Assembly (NCBI RefSeq): GCF_905475395.1
Contig: NC_058338.1
Location: 43,187,935-43,251,934 of the forward strand
Direction: 5' to 3'
DNA from: Chrysoperla carnea
Taxonomy: Eukaryota; Arthropoda; Insecta; Neuroptera; Chrysopidae
DNA: 64,000 nucleotides
Shown one piece after another: positions 49,897-63,472 of the stretch. Below the pieces are notes generated by a model. It had not been told where the DNA came from. It saw only the letters and a list, made by a program, of their open reading frames with translations, and did not search any database. A program made the position numbers and the translations under genes. Positions within the stretch are counted from its first letter, which is position 1; each line of letters starts with the position of its first letter.

Positions 49897-52800
49897 AAAT
49901 CACTGAAAAAAGTTTCCTTTCAAATTACTTAATATTTATTTCCTTATTTATTATTTCTATTTAATTATGACCGTTTTAGTCGTGGGACAATCCATATTAA
50001 TACAAAATTTCGATTTGTATTACATAATATTTTGATCATTTCCACATGAGAAGATTTATTAAAAAACCATGACAAGATATATCCTTGAACCTTTTGGGAT
50101 ATCGCAATGCAATCAACCAGAAAATTTACATCTTACATTTCAACCGGTTAGACTCGGTATATTGAATGCTCACGTGCATATAAAGTATTTATTTATACAA
50201 CACTAGCAAATGATTGTTTTTTTATTTTCTTAATATCGATATCCAGTTTGTGCGATATATTATAATTTTAATATTACTAGTTTTTTGTCAAGCCTTTTAT
50301 GTTCACATAGTCGAGACGATTTCTGTTCATGCTAAATCCTTTCGCAAGACTTCCTTAACTTGTCTTTGTAGATTTGTATAATTTTTTAAGAAAATAATAT
50401 ACATTCTGTGAAAAGTATCAAATCTTAGAAAAAAAGACAATTAAATTGAAAAAAATTAGACATAATGCTGGGTCAAAGTTCTATAGCTATTTTCCACAAA
50501 TTAAGGTCTACAGATATTTTTACTGAAATTCTGATAATTAAAAATTCGTAGATAAACCGCCATAAAGAATTGCTAAGCGTGATTACAATATTGTGAGTGA
50601 TAAATTCTAATGAAGAATTCTATTATAATTTGATGAAATGAGATGAAAAGTACGAACAAATTTTTTCGAGTACTCGCTTAATTTTAACGGTAACACGTTT
50701 GAAAATGGAAATTCGAAAATTAGCTACTATTATGCCTTATAGAAAAACATTATTTGAATGTTACAAATAATTTTCATCATGAATTTCAGTCTAATCAAGA
50801 ATCAAAAACCGCCGCGAACAAAACAAAAAAAAATTCAAATTTGAATATTTTCAATACTAGTTGATTTTTAAAACTTAACTGATATTCATGTATTATTCTA
50901 CTGGATCAATCGATGTTTCTAATATCTAGGAATTACTTACCTAATAGTCAATTGAAGGAGTCTGGTTTACGGTCATGTTATTTCTCAGTAAACTTATATC
51001 ATAAAGATGCCATCAAAAAATGTTCGAAATTTTGTATTAGGATGGAAACAAACTTTTTGGACCCCGAATATATTAATTGAATCGTTTGAAAAACGAGATG
51101 TTACTAATTTAAGGAAATATGTAATTAAAATAATCTTCCGCCTTTTTCTTGAAAACTAATGTATTGTTATCACAATTAAAAATCAAAACTGGTGATGAAG
51201 ATGAAGACATGCTTATTGAATTAGCCTCTCTGATGTAACGTAATGTTAATAAAATGTATAAACGTAGTATTATTATGTTAAGAAAATGTGTTTATACTTG
51301 TAAGAATTTCTGTAGTAGATATTATCAAGCATTGTAAACTAAAACCTCAGGTTTATGATGTGAAATTTATTTAAAAATCGATTTGGATCGATATAGTTCA
51401 AAATGATAAAACATAAATGAAGAATTGTCTTCATTTTGTCGGAATTTCTAAATGTAGAATTTCTAACTGGATGTTACTTTAGATTCTATAAAATTTATTT
51501 TAATTTTCACCAAAAAATCGTTTGAGCGCTTTTGAATAAATAAAAAAAACTATGTAAGGAATACTAGGAAAAGAAAGTATTATATATATTTTTTTTTTAA
51601 ATTTCAGTATTTTATTAATGTATTCGATATCTCTTTTCGTTAATAATTAAATTAAGGTGGTTTGATATTTACACGAATAGGGTCTTAAACTGTAATAAAT
51701 AAAGCCAAGTGTTAGTTGTTTTATTTGTGCAAATTTTATATCTGTACAAGTAAAACTAAACAGAAAGATCGAAAACCAAGTGTCGATTTCATTTAATTTT
51801 TTCCGTATTTTATTAAATATCTTTTTTTCCATGATCGTAGATTCCTTCATTAAATTAACAATAGGTTAGATTACTCCGGCTATTTTTTCCTACTTTTGAA
51901 ATTATTTTGCATTTCAAATATATTGTGAAAAATAGTAGAAGATCCTATTCCAAATATAAAGTAGACCAAGGGTCAGTAGTTTTTTGGAAGTGTTTTTAGA
52001 TGTAAAAAAAAGCTACCGTTTTAAATGTTTTTATACATTTATTTATAGTATTTATGGCCTAATAAAATTTCTCGCCTGTACTATTTTAAATTTCCTTGGC
52101 CATGTAAAAATTAACCTTTGTATATATGCTTTTAAACATATAGCTTTCAAAATTATAGTACTTAATCGAACCACCTTAACAGTTGCCATATTCTGCTTTC
52201 GTACTCTAGCTCAGACTTTTTTTTAAATTACAATTGTTGAACTGTCTACTTATTATTTCGGGAAATTATAAAATACATTCCAAAAATGATATAATAGTTG
52301 TATTACACGTATATAAAAAATTGTTTATTATATTAATTACGATTCTAAAAGTGGGTGGCAGTGAAATTCGTTTATTTATAAATCCGAATGCAATATCTAA
52401 TCGTTTAATATAATAACTAAATAAATAATAAAATATCGCCTATGAAGGAGCATTACTTTTTAATTCGAATACTAGCACAAATTCTGTTTATCACATCCGA
52501 CAACAAACCACTTGCTTGTTGCAGATATATCTTGCTCTCAATAAATACAATGTCAATTATACGATTAAGTGTTTAAGTCGGGCGCCATAAATAAGTTTTA
52601 AAAAGTTCTAGAAAAGTTATTTAAGGATATAATTTTTAGACTAATAAAGTAATGCAGAAATAGAGCTCATTCCTAAATTTCATGAAGGCAGGCTAATTTT
52701 TTATTATTTAGAGAAATCAGCCTTGAACTTTAAATTGGCTAAAATTACTTTATCTATCAACTAGTTATAAGCAAAATTAATCTGCCCTTTTCAAAAGAGA

Positions 52801-55800
52801 TAAAAGAAAAGCAAGCAAAAAAATGAGGCTGATTTCATGCAATGTAGAGTCAAATTATGCTTTTATTGAATTATTGATAAGTATTTCGAAGTGCATTTGC
52901 TTTTTTACAATTAAACCAAGAGGCAGATTTTCCAAATTTTCATGGTGTTCTGTGTATCTTTCGTTTGTGTATATCAATAAAGCAAATGGTATATACTTAG
53001 TCCACAAGTAAATTAGAAATTGGTGGCTTAAATTAGAAATTAGAAATAGACTTCGTTTAATCAATTTTATATACTTGGAGAATTTGAGCACTGCATAGAG
53101 TATTAGACTCGAAAAGTTGGCCAAATTTTAATAATTATAAATTTTTACAAAAGTCTGTTGTAAAAGATCTTCATCGGAGAGTCTTTTTTTAAATTTTATT
53201 AATACAAACGAGGTTTGCCACTTTTTCATAACAAATATTTCATTGTTCGCTGTTTAAAATGATGTGACCAATGATATTTTGAGGATACAAGAAGTTCTAA
53301 ATAATTGGAAAAGTATAAATGTCGCTTGCCTAATCGATGTATACTAACGCAAGAAGACTAGGACAAGGTGAAAATTTGACACACTTGTTTCATGATCGTA
53401 TGTCGGTTATTGGATTGGATTGAAAATTCAAATATTCGGATGCAGCCTGTATCCGACAAACGGCGTACTACTCCAGTTGTAGAATAGGCTTTTGTATTCA
53501 AACTTTTTATTATCGTTTCCCTTTAATATCATTATAAACGAACTTCACTGTATTTAGATTTTATATTGTGCATCACTAGAACGTCAAGTTTCACGTGATG
53601 TTACAAAACAGTATAATATATAATATAATGCAAATGCAAATACCAAAGAGAGTTCATAAATCGAAACTAATTAAAGGTAGATTGTGAAATTTCGAATTGA
53701 TTAAATTATAATTATAAAATTATATAAAATGATTTATTAAAAGTTATTTAGTTAACATGTATTATTATAACTTTACTGTTATGTTTGGATAAAAAGATAA
53801 TTCGAATAAAAATTGATTGGTTTTGAAAAATTACTTCATTTTTTTCCTTTTATTTAAACATGTTCAAAGTAAAACGAAATTACGTCACAAATAAAAGAAA
53901 AACTTTTGTTTTTGAATACATACATGGTTCACTTTTGCCGAATTGTTTAATCATTATTTAATTTATCAAGTGGTCATAGACTCATAGTGTCCGACAAATT
54001 CCATGCCGCGTTTTTTTAGACCAATAGCTTAAATATGCCGTTATCATGTTCATTTAAAAACGCAGCACTTTCGATAAAAGTCGCAGAAAGAAGTTTGGTA
54101 GACTCGCCAAACGGAACTCACTCACGAAGTTTCAAGTAGGTATATATTAATCACTTAGCAAAGCACCCCTTCTGTCCCACGGTCTAATGCATTTCGACCA
54201 TCAAAATTAATTAAACTTTTTTTCGGTAAATTGGTTCAAGTTCAATATAAAAAACGAAATTGAAAAAAATTTATTATTCTTTTATTCCTTAATTTTATTA
54301 CAATATATTATTCACATTTCTTTAGCCTTAATTAATACTATTTACAGGTGTAATTCATATTTGAATGTGTCTAACGATTCGTACAAAAGCAAATTCAATG
54401 GTTTTGATAAAACAGTGAATCTAATTATGTATTTTTTTAAGCATGTGTCGAATTGTATTCTTTTTTACGTATATAGGTGGGGTTCGAAAATCATACTCAA
54501 AAGCTTTTCATAATATCAAAAATGAATAAATAGTACTAAATAGTTTAACACACAGTACCCGGTTACATCTGATTAGTACGCTACGGTATTAACTTTTTAT
54601 AATAGTAAAATTCCAGAAGAAACTGCCGGTTTGTGTAATTTTTTGAGGTATTTACCGGTTCGCAAAAGGTTGAGAAACACTGCTATACAGTCTATTAAGT
54701 AAAAAAAGAAGTGAAATTTCAACCGGGTTCAACGTTGTTGTAACAAATCTACCAATAGTATAGACTTGGCAGACATCGACTAGGCTAATGTCAGATATAT
54801 ACAAAATCGTGGAACTTCCAAACTTCTAAACATTTTTTAATGTTTGCCATGTGATTTGAATTGTATCTGATAAAGCAGTACCACTGTACTAAATTTTTGT
54901 ATAATCTGTTACTCCGTTTTAAGTTTATTTAAAACAAAACACTTCAAAATTTCAACTTTTTCATAAACGTAGCTATTTAGTACAAAAGCTAGTTTAGCTA
55001 AATCCCTCTATTTAGAGCTAAACTATACCTGATAGCTCGTTGTATCCCTTATTATTAAAATTGAAAAACTAGCTCGTGCCATTTGGGCATGTAAACTCAT
55101 GTAAATATTAGAGGTGTTCCTTGAATTTAAAAAAAAATCAAAAACCAACTTTGAATAAAAAAAAAAAACAATTTTAAACAGCAAACTGTTAAGAAAACAT
55201 TTGAAAAAAATTAAAAACTCCTCGATAATTATTTATTTTTGATTCTCGATTTGTATTATATATGGTCAAAATTATTTGCAGATTAACTAAAACATATTTA
55301 TTTTCAAGGGGCGGGTATCAAATTACTAAACACAAATTTTTATTCACTATTAAAAAATTTATATGATCAACATTTTTAAACGAGAACGCAACTTAATTTT
55401 AAAAAAAATTATACTATATATTTTGTTTCATTTCAAGTGTAGACTTCGAAAAAGAATAGCGAGTGCACTTTATTTTATTTAATTATAAAATCTCAATCGA
55501 TTAAATATATTCACATCAAATATAGAGTTCACCCATTACTAGAACCCCAAACAAAGAGAAAATTACAAACAAATGAAAAATGACTAGTATATCTGAAATA
55601 GGGTTGAAGAACATTTGCCATTAGAAAAGACCTCATCACGTTTTCTGAAAGCTTTGAGCTTTCAGTTTTTAATTTTAGTCTATAGTGAATTAAATATAGA
55701 TCCATCAATTTTCAGCTGTTCGTAAAGAAATACCTAAGGTTCCTTTTCATGATATTAAACGATGCGGTAATAGTTTACAATTTTTTACAAAAAAAACTTT

Positions 55801-55825
55801 CCTAAATACACATTTAACAGATTGT
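49897..55825. other. intergenic gap between convergent Rop and NXF-like genes
   Basis: Holds the 3' UTRs of both genes and AT-rich sequence. No exon, RNA gene or clear repeat recognised. Open frames near 51.65, 52.0 and 52.85 kb lack any family signature. Confidence 0.45.
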
Positions 55826-58800
55826 TCAGTAATCAAGTCTTGGGATGTTAACCAAGGCCATCCTCTGGATATGCTTAAGCAGTTTCTTTTTAAAATTAAC
55901 ACACTGACGTTTTATATGTCCATTCTGTTTACAATAACTACAGGTGTTTGTATCCAACATTCTTTGCAAAGTTTCAGAATTTACATTTTCGGTTGCAATC
56001 ACCATTATTTCTGCTCTTATTATTTTACAGGAATATTTTGAATGTCCAAGTTTTCCACAGTAACCACATTGTTTAACTATAGTGCCACTCGAGTTCATGT
56101 GAAAAGGGTCGAGTGTACCAAGTTGTTTTAAATTTTCTGTCACGATTCCGTTTAATTTATTACATAAACTTTGTGTATGTCCTTCTGATGAACAAAAGTC
56201 ACATAATAAAATTTTCTTTTGTGTGACACCTGAAATTTTAAAACTATTTTCCGCTTCAAATTTTTGTAGACTTTTAAGAAACTTATCGTCATCGAAAATT
56301 CCATCTAAAATGTCAACTTTACGTTTTTCGCAATTAAGTAGCTTATGCCTTTTCTTGTTGCAATAAAAACATATAGGATGTAATTTTTTATCAGTTTTAC
56401 TAGGTTGCGATATGCATTCGACTGACTCTTTTGTATGGCCTTCTTTTTTACAATTTGTACACTTTAAAACTTGGTTTCCCGTAGATGAACTACTTTCTAA
56501 TGCTTTTTCGGTATTTGGCACTTCAGTTTTTGTTTTTAGGGTCTCAAAAAATTTATCGAAATCAAAAACTCTATTTTCGATGTCTCTTTTACGCTTTTGA
56601 CATTCTAATACATCATGATTTGCCTCATTACAATACCAACATAAGGGTTGCAAATTTTTACCAGTGTTATTAGAATTCGTTTCGGTTTCAAGAGCTGTTT
56701 TGGTACTATTATTTTTTTCAGATTTTTGTTTTTCACTTTCATCTTCAATTTTTTCTATCTTTATAGATTCAATAATTTCAGAACTACATTTTAATGTTGC
56801 TTCAGTAATGTTTTGAACGTCAGCGGTTGTAGTGTTTGTTACAGCACTTTTTGTTTTTAGAGTTTCAAAAAATTTTTCGAAATCAAAAATTCCTTCTCTA
56901 ATATGTCTTTTACGACTTCGGCATTCAAATACATCATGGTTTGGTTTATTACAATACCAACATAAGAGTTTCAAATTGTTGCCAATATTATTAGAATTCC
57001 TTTCGGTTTTAAAGCTACTTTCGATTTTTTGGTTTGCATCAACTTCAGTTTTTAATAATTTTTCTGTCTTCGTAATTTCAATAGTTTCAGAGTTACTTTG
57101 TACAGTTTTTTCTTTATTTCCGTTATTTGATTTTAAATTTAAGTCTATTTGATTTTTTGTAACAAGCCTAGTATTACTGGAATTTGTTTCTATTTTAAGA
57201 TCAGTTTTGGTACTTTTTTCAAAAGTTATATGAGAACTACTTTCCGATTTTTGTTCTTCGGTCGTAGATAATTTTTCTGCCTCCGAAGATTCAGTAGTTT
57301 CAGAACTACCTTTTAATGCTTTTTCTATATTCCCGTTATTTAAATTTAAGACATTTTGGTTTTTTTTATGAAGATCAGTATTCTTAGAATTTGTTTTGGT
57401 ACTATCAGTGTTTTCAGAGTTTCTTTGGAATGCTTTAGAACTACTATCTGACTTTATTTTTATAAATTTTTCAAGTGGATTTGATGAATCTGAAAAATAG
57501 TGATTTAAAATGTTTTAGGATGTACTTACACGATAAGTCATGGGGAAAAATAATAAATTCTCTTTAGTAAAATTTGCAATGCATTCCGTGACATCAAAAA
57601 AAATCTTACGAGTTAGAATGCAAACGCATAGGGGGGAAATTTTATGCCCTTTTTCTTTTTATTTTCCCATAAAATAATTTTGCTGACGGAAAAAATTTTC
57701 TTTTCTTTTTATAGATTTGATTTTTCGAATTTTTATGTTTGAAACTAATTTTTAAATCCAAAAATTAATTAAAAACTCTTAAAGACCCCCAAAATTTTGT
57801 GTTATTTTTGATTATAAGAATATCAATCATAATTTTATTGGTATTAATATGGAAAAATAATATACAATAGTTAAAATTGGAAAAGTAATACTCAAAAGTG
57901 ATCCATTTCATCTTTACTATTTTTTCCTAAATTACTGATTACGATGATATTTTTGGTAAAATGAATGGCATCTCAATAGAGTAGACAACTTGAATAATGA
58001 TTTCTTCAATATATCGAAAACTGAGGTAGATATCGAAAAATTTTAATTTTGGCTTAATTTCGTCCATTTATAACATAATTTATCACCAAGATTTACAAGT
58101 TTACCCCTTCCATATTTCTGTGGCTGTTGAATTTAACTAAACTGATTACTAAACGATTTTGGCTAAATCAGTTAATTGTTGAAATACTCTGCATAGACAG
58201 TGTTGAGTATCGGTACTTGCATTATTTTCTATCTATCTAATCTAATAAATATTAAAAATAAATGTTTGTATGTATGTAAGTCTTCTGTTTTTGTTCTATT
58301 CGTTTCTAAACTATTTATCAGATTGTGATGAAACTTTGTTAGGCTTTCTGAGGACGTCTACGAGAGTTTCTAATCCAAAAAATTTATATAAATAAAAATA
58401 TTTGGGTTACACTAACAGGTTACCATACATACACACGTACCCATTTTTTGTGGTTAACATTTCAAGTCAATTGTCAACAACCCAAATTGTATCTGGTCGT
58501 TTGGGAAATGAAAGTTGTCTGACTGAAACTGATAACTTGTTCTCTGAGACGCTAAAAGCATAAAACCCACACTTTATGGTAAAACATTTGATAACAATTT
58601 TTCCTGATTTTTAAACATCCAAGTAATCATGAAAACCCATTGTCATAAATTTTCATTCCAAGGCTTTTAATAAGTAAGGTAGTTTCAAAAAATTGTGTAA
58701 ATTTAAGGAATTTTTTAAAATAGAAATCAAAAACTAACATTGCCTTGTATATATTTTCTATAGATGTAATTTTGCTAAATATGTGATGTCTGAGAACTAA

Positions 58801-61800
58801 CACAAACTCATAAGCCACACTAAGATCTCTTTCCTTCCTAGGGGTTAATAATTGGTAAAATTCCATCTAATATTATACAGTAGCTAATTTGTTTCACTGG
58901 ACGCTTTTTATGGATGATTTTGGATTTCCTACTGACCTAGACATCTTAACAACTCAGGCAGTAAGCCCATTAGGTCACCAGAGCATAATTATCCCAAGAT
59001 GCACCAGATAATGTTTTCTATTTCATATTCGTGATTAGGGAAATAGTTTGTCATAAAACCTTTAAGATATTAATCCGAATCGCTCTTGATCGATCATATT
59101 TCATTCTTGGAAAAATTACATACCTGTATTATATGACATTTTTGTTGAAACTTCATCAAGTTTTTTATCTTTACCACAATTGATTTCTTCGCCATATTTA
59201 TTAATATTAATTATGTTATTACTATTAGTTGAAGGTGATACTAAATTTAAAATATTAGTGCATATTGTTGTTGAAAAATGGCGCTTTTGACATTTTGTAC
59301 ATTTTATTCGTTTACGTCGAGAATTATTTTTTTTCTGTGCTTCTTGGGGGACGTTTTTTATTGGAAACTTATTTGGTGTTGACTCAATTTCTAATTTTTT
59401 TATAAACGAATACATTTGTACAATTGATGTGTTGGTATTCGATTCGAGACTTTTTTCCAAGTTTTCTGGATGTTTTGGGCAATCTTTCCGATGATTGCTA
59501 TAAAAATAACATACATCACAAATCATTTCTTTTACTGACACGGGTACAATTTGCGATTTTTCAGAATTGTTCTCAATAATATTTTGATTTTTGTTCAGAA
59601 CATCATCTTCCAGTAATCCTGAGACAAATTCATTTGTCGTACTTGTTATTTGGGATGATTGAGGCGATAAATAAAATGGATTTGGAAATCCAAGAGATGA
59701 ATTTATGTTTCCATCATTTGGGTTTGGAACGCCATAAGATGAATTTGAAATTTCAAGAGAAGGATAGGGAATTCCAGATGGTGGATATGGATTTTCAATG
59801 GGTGCATTTGCAATTCCAATAGGTGGATGCGGATCAGCAACGGTTGGATGTGGAAATGGATTTGAAAATTCAACATGTGTATTTTGAATAATTTCAGAAG
59901 ATGTGTATGGAATTTCAATGGGTGGATTTGTAATTCCAAAGGGTGAATTTGCAATTCCAATGGGTGGAATTGTAATTCCAATAGGCGGACGAGGAGCAGC
60001 AATAAATGGATCTGGAAATGAATTTGAAAATCCAACAGGTTGATTTGGAATATGATTACAAATTTGCCAAGAAGGATTACTGTCAGATGATGTTGGTGGA
60101 CTTGATGACGTCATCAGTTGCTGAATACTTTGATCTACAAATATTTTTATTGACGACTTCAGATCCCAATTCGTTATTTCCAATAATCTACAATAATTTC
60201 ATTAAAAAAATTATTTAAATATTTCACAAATTAGTTAACAGGCATTTTTCAAAATTGAGGAAATACTGCCTCTTAACTAAATTGTGAGCTACATTTATCA
60301 AACAAAAACCTTTTTGCAATTTCCACGTCAGTTTCACATATTTTGACAATTGTTTCTATTAGACATGATTGTTCTTCGTCGGTAAAAGTTTTTGGTTTAA
60401 TTTCGTTATGATTTTGAAAAGCCAATTTTACTTGACTCGTTGTAGCATTTGAAATAAACAATTGTTCATTGACAATGTGATATTCGCCATCCGCTGCTGC
60501 TAATATTACAAAAGTGCGAGAAAAATTTAACAAATTTCTAGAATCGTATTTTTCTTTATCGCTTCCTTCTCGAAAAACTCCTGTTACTGAAATTACAGTT
60601 GTTTTATCCTAGAAATTTTATTTTTATTACAGTTTATACTCAGAAAGTACAAAAAGAATTGATTGCAACATTTACTGAGATATCTCTACACATTCAATAC
60701 AATTTTAATTTTTTTAATTAATAAAAATGATTATCTATCAGCTTATTTATTTATTTATTTCCTTTTTTTTCTAAAATGCTCGGATACATTTTATGTTATC
60801 CTCTTATTTTAGATTATTTTTAATAGTCAACTCTAGAAGCTCAGCAGTTGGTTAAAGCTTAAAGTGTAACCAATTCCGTTCGCGTTAAGCATAGGGTAGC
60901 GGATTCGATTCCCGCCGTCAAAACAAAAATTAATTTAATAGTTGAGTTGGGCTGGTGTAGTGCATTGTATATGCATGAAGGAGGTACACTCAGTCTCTCA
61001 AAATAATTGAGGAGCTGATAAATGAAATTATCATCGGAAAAGGTGGTAAAAGACATATAAGGTATCACAATGGGCTCTATAGCCTCAGTATGGCCTTCGT
61101 GCACAGCCTATATAACCTAATCTAACTTAATAAATATTGCAAACAAATTGAAATAGAAATTAAAATGTTACCTACCACATGATATAATACATCTACAGTA
61201 AAAGAGTACAAATCATGTTCACTGGCAGACAATTTACATAAAATTTTCACAATATCTTCTCGAGAATGATACAAAAACTTTTCATACTTTTTGGAATCCT
61301 TATTATTTAATAAGTTCCGATTAATTCTTTGGAATTTATCAAGTCTATAAAATAAGGAATAGAACAATAGAACAGAATTGAACTAGAGAACTTATAGCAT
61401 TTTTTATGCCCTTAACTCATTTCGAGTCAAAATCCAAACATAAATCCACAATTTTTTCAAAGCAGCGAATTTCCACTTTGCTAGTTTTGCACTAGTTTTT
61501 TTATAAAATCTTTTTTCGAGTCATTTTACGAAAAAAATATCTATAAAATTAAACCAGAAAAAATTTCCCAGAATTTATATCAATAGTTTCAGCGTACGAA
61601 CGCCACAAAGTTTTACTTAATGCGCGTTTTCGCAGAATAGCTCGTTTCCACACCAACTTGAGGTAGGGTGAGCGGCGCGTTTTTTTTTAAATGTAGCTAT
61701 AATCCTTTTTGCTTAACTTCAGCTACTTCACCATCCGTTAGTAGATTTTCGCAAATAAAACAGTTTCCTTTATTAGAAACAATGGCTCAATGAACGCAAA

Positions 61801-63350
61801 CTAATTATTCTATTGAGTTCTGCGGACAGACAATTTGTTAACAATTTTATTTTTTTAATGTTTTAGTGAATATCAGGCAATTAACTATTGCGTATCAAGC
61901 GATAAATATATGATACCTTATGAGCAGTAACTCGATAAAAACTTTAATGAAAAATTGACTTTTATTATCATAAAGCAAACATACCACTTTTGAGAGGTAT
62001 GTTAGAGAGGTATTAGCTTGTTTAAACGAGTTATTCAGCATAATCACAGCACCACACATTGCAGCGCTCGTACGCCAAAACTATTGAATTTATGAAAAAA
62101 AATGATGAAGACATAATATTATAAGAAATTTTCTCCAGTTTAATTTTGTATATAGATATTTTCCTCGTAAAATGACTCGGAAAGAATATATCGTCAAAAA
62201 ACTACTTTTCGATGCCATTTTTCGAATTTGGCGACCTTTTTGAAAGATACGAGGTAGCAAAAGGGAAATTCGAAAAGAGCACCTTAAAATCTATGAAATC
62301 ACCCATTTTCAAAAGTCTCGGAAAACATTCCAGGTAACCCCTTTTTTGAACCAAAAGATTATTCATTTTGTTAAAATATATCCCCTTCGGGACCCAAAAT
62401 AAAATATATTATAAGTTAGATTGTAAAATTTGTGAGCTCCGACTCCAAAAATAGTGAACACCGAGTATTTTACACGAAAACAGATATTATTCTTTGACCA
62501 TGGAGCTTGTTCTTTGATCTAGAAAAAGCGCTATTCAGCGTTGTCGTACAAAGATAAAAAAGCTTGCCAAAGAAATATTTGTTTTCATACACATTTACTC
62601 GGCGTTCAGTTTTTAGTATCATAAAAATAAATAGAAAAAATTTCTCCACCGAAAGTTGATTGGAGAAATTCCAAGTCGAGCTTTTCTCCGTTTCTTAATC
62701 CTTATTTTCTACAATCATCTCCCTTTTCTAAAATCAATATTGGCTGAGAATCTAATGAAATGCATACATTTTTAAATCAGATGTCTTAAAGGCACTTCAA
62801 AACATAAAGATAAAATTTTTGATATTTGTGGTGTATACAGTATACCTTCGATTCAGGACATTAAATTTCTTACTTTTCAGTTGTTGATGTAATTTGATTT
62901 GGGATTAATGATGAAGTTAACGATAGCAACGCTTCTGAATGATACAAATCAATCAACGATTCACGATTTGTATCATATAGCTTAAAATAGTGTTCCAAAA
63001 ATTGATCAACTAAATTTATTGATGAATATTTTATTAAAAAATTTTTACGAGATATCGGTATTCCATTTTTACATAGTTCCTCACCATCCTAAAAAGTAAA
63101 ATTAGGAACATTTTTAATATTAAAGTCATACTCACAAAAATAGTGTTAGCTAAATACAGAATGTCCTTTAAAATAATTTATAGGCCCCTTGTAGAATTAC
63201 ACTTACTAATATTTTTATGTTTGGGCAGACTTTTTTTACGTTCGAAACATACTCGTAATTTTCATATGCATTACATATTGGATTCTCATCTAACCAAAGT
63301 TCAGTAATATTAAATTTTTGTAACAAATTCAGTTCTGAAATGTCAGCGAT
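55826..63350 (-). CDS. NXF-family nuclear export factor with a C-terminal zinc-knuckle array (5' exons outside window)
   Basis: Six exons are visible and keep phase: 63207-63350, 62874-63088, 61176-61344, 60310-60608, 59124-60187, 55826-57489 (1184 residues). NXF1 with NXT1 carries mRNA through nuclear pores. Exon 1 here is the end of the LRR domain (ITELWLDENPIC, like EELWLDGNSLC of NXF1). Exons 2-4 give the NTF2-like domain (LVDQFLEHYFKLYD, ICKL..EHDLYSFTVDV, NFSRTFVI...YHIVNEQLFI) and exons 4-5 the TAP-C/UBA fold with its NWD loop (AKRLLEITNWDLKSSIKIF). NXF1 ends there. This protein goes on for about 880 residues: a Pro/Ile-rich repeat (PPIGI units), two irregular Cys/His motifs (CDVC, CTKCQKRH), a Ser/Asn/Glu-rich linker, then seven CCHC knuckles. 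The UBA junction uses a weak donor (AAAAAG|GTTTTT at 60309). Probably a diverged paralogue rather than NXF1 itself. RNA recognition is inferred, not shown. Confidence 0.85.
55895..56965 (-). other. seven-knuckle CCHC array in the NXF-like protein
   Basis: Six motifs fit C-x2-C-x4-H-x4-C exactly (for example CWYCNKPNHDVFEC, CFYCNKKRHKLLNC, CGYCGKLGHSKYSC) and one is C-x2-C-x4-H-x6-C (CTNCKKEGHTKESVEC). Three carry the same tail, K-R-x-I then FDFxKFFETLKTK (the third weaker: FDDDKFLKSL), so the array grew by duplication of a knuckle-plus-helix module. Such knuckles usually bind single-stranded RNA or mediate protein contacts. Confidence 0.9.
58172..58222 (+). repeat. short R1 repeat fragment in the NXF-like gene
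   Basis: TCAGTTAATTGTTGAAATAC, then ATAGACAGTGTTGA: the left-end block of family R1 only. Confidence 0.5.
58240..58560 (+). repeat. old dispersed repeat, TGTATG-rich
   Basis: AATGTTTGTATGTATGTAAG, then a TTCGTTTCTAAACTATTTA and GATTGTGATGAAAC run, the pattern of a widespread non-autonomous insect repeat. No ends or target duplication could be fixed. Confidence 0.3.
60831..61132 (+). mobile_element. tRNA-derived SINE in an NXF-like intron
   Basis: The head shows an A box (AGCAGTTGGTTAAAGC) and a B box (GGATTCGATTCCCGCC), followed by a unique body and a tail ATAACCTAATCTAACTTAAT, typical of insect SINEs. It lies antisense to the gene between its exons 61176-61344 and 60310-60608. The short minus-strand frame across it is a by-product. 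Confidence 0.7.
61460..62275. repeat. large inverted repeat in an NXF-like intron
   Basis: The left arm (CGAGTCATTTTACGA, AATATCTATA, AAATTAAACC, CAATAGTTT, GCGTACGAACGC) is mirrored by the right arm at about 62066-62200. An inner pair (GCAGAATAGCTCGTTT against AAACGAGTTATTCAGC) continues inward. About 800 bp overall; foldback element. Confidence 0.7.
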
Positions 63351-63472
63351 CTAAAAAATTAAAAATTTAATACTTTATTTAATTAAATCTAATAATAATA
63401 TTAAACATTAGAGACAAATTTAGAGATAGGCTGAACACGTTACTTTATACTATTTATAATTGCTTCTTTTAC

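Noticed and set aside
55826-56974. Knuckle array as a domesticated or fossil Gag gene
   Set aside because: CCHC knuckles occur in Gag, but there is no capsid, protease or polymerase sequence or terminal repeat nearby, and the frame joins in phase to NXF exons.
56412-57152. Plus-strand open frames opposite the knuckle exon
   Set aside because: Antisense by-products of the real minus-strand exon; their repeats mirror the knuckle units and they show no family resemblance.
60859-61104. Minus-strand 81-codon frame between NXF-like exons
   Set aside because: It lies wholly within the SINE at 60831-61132 and is not in phase with the flanking exons.
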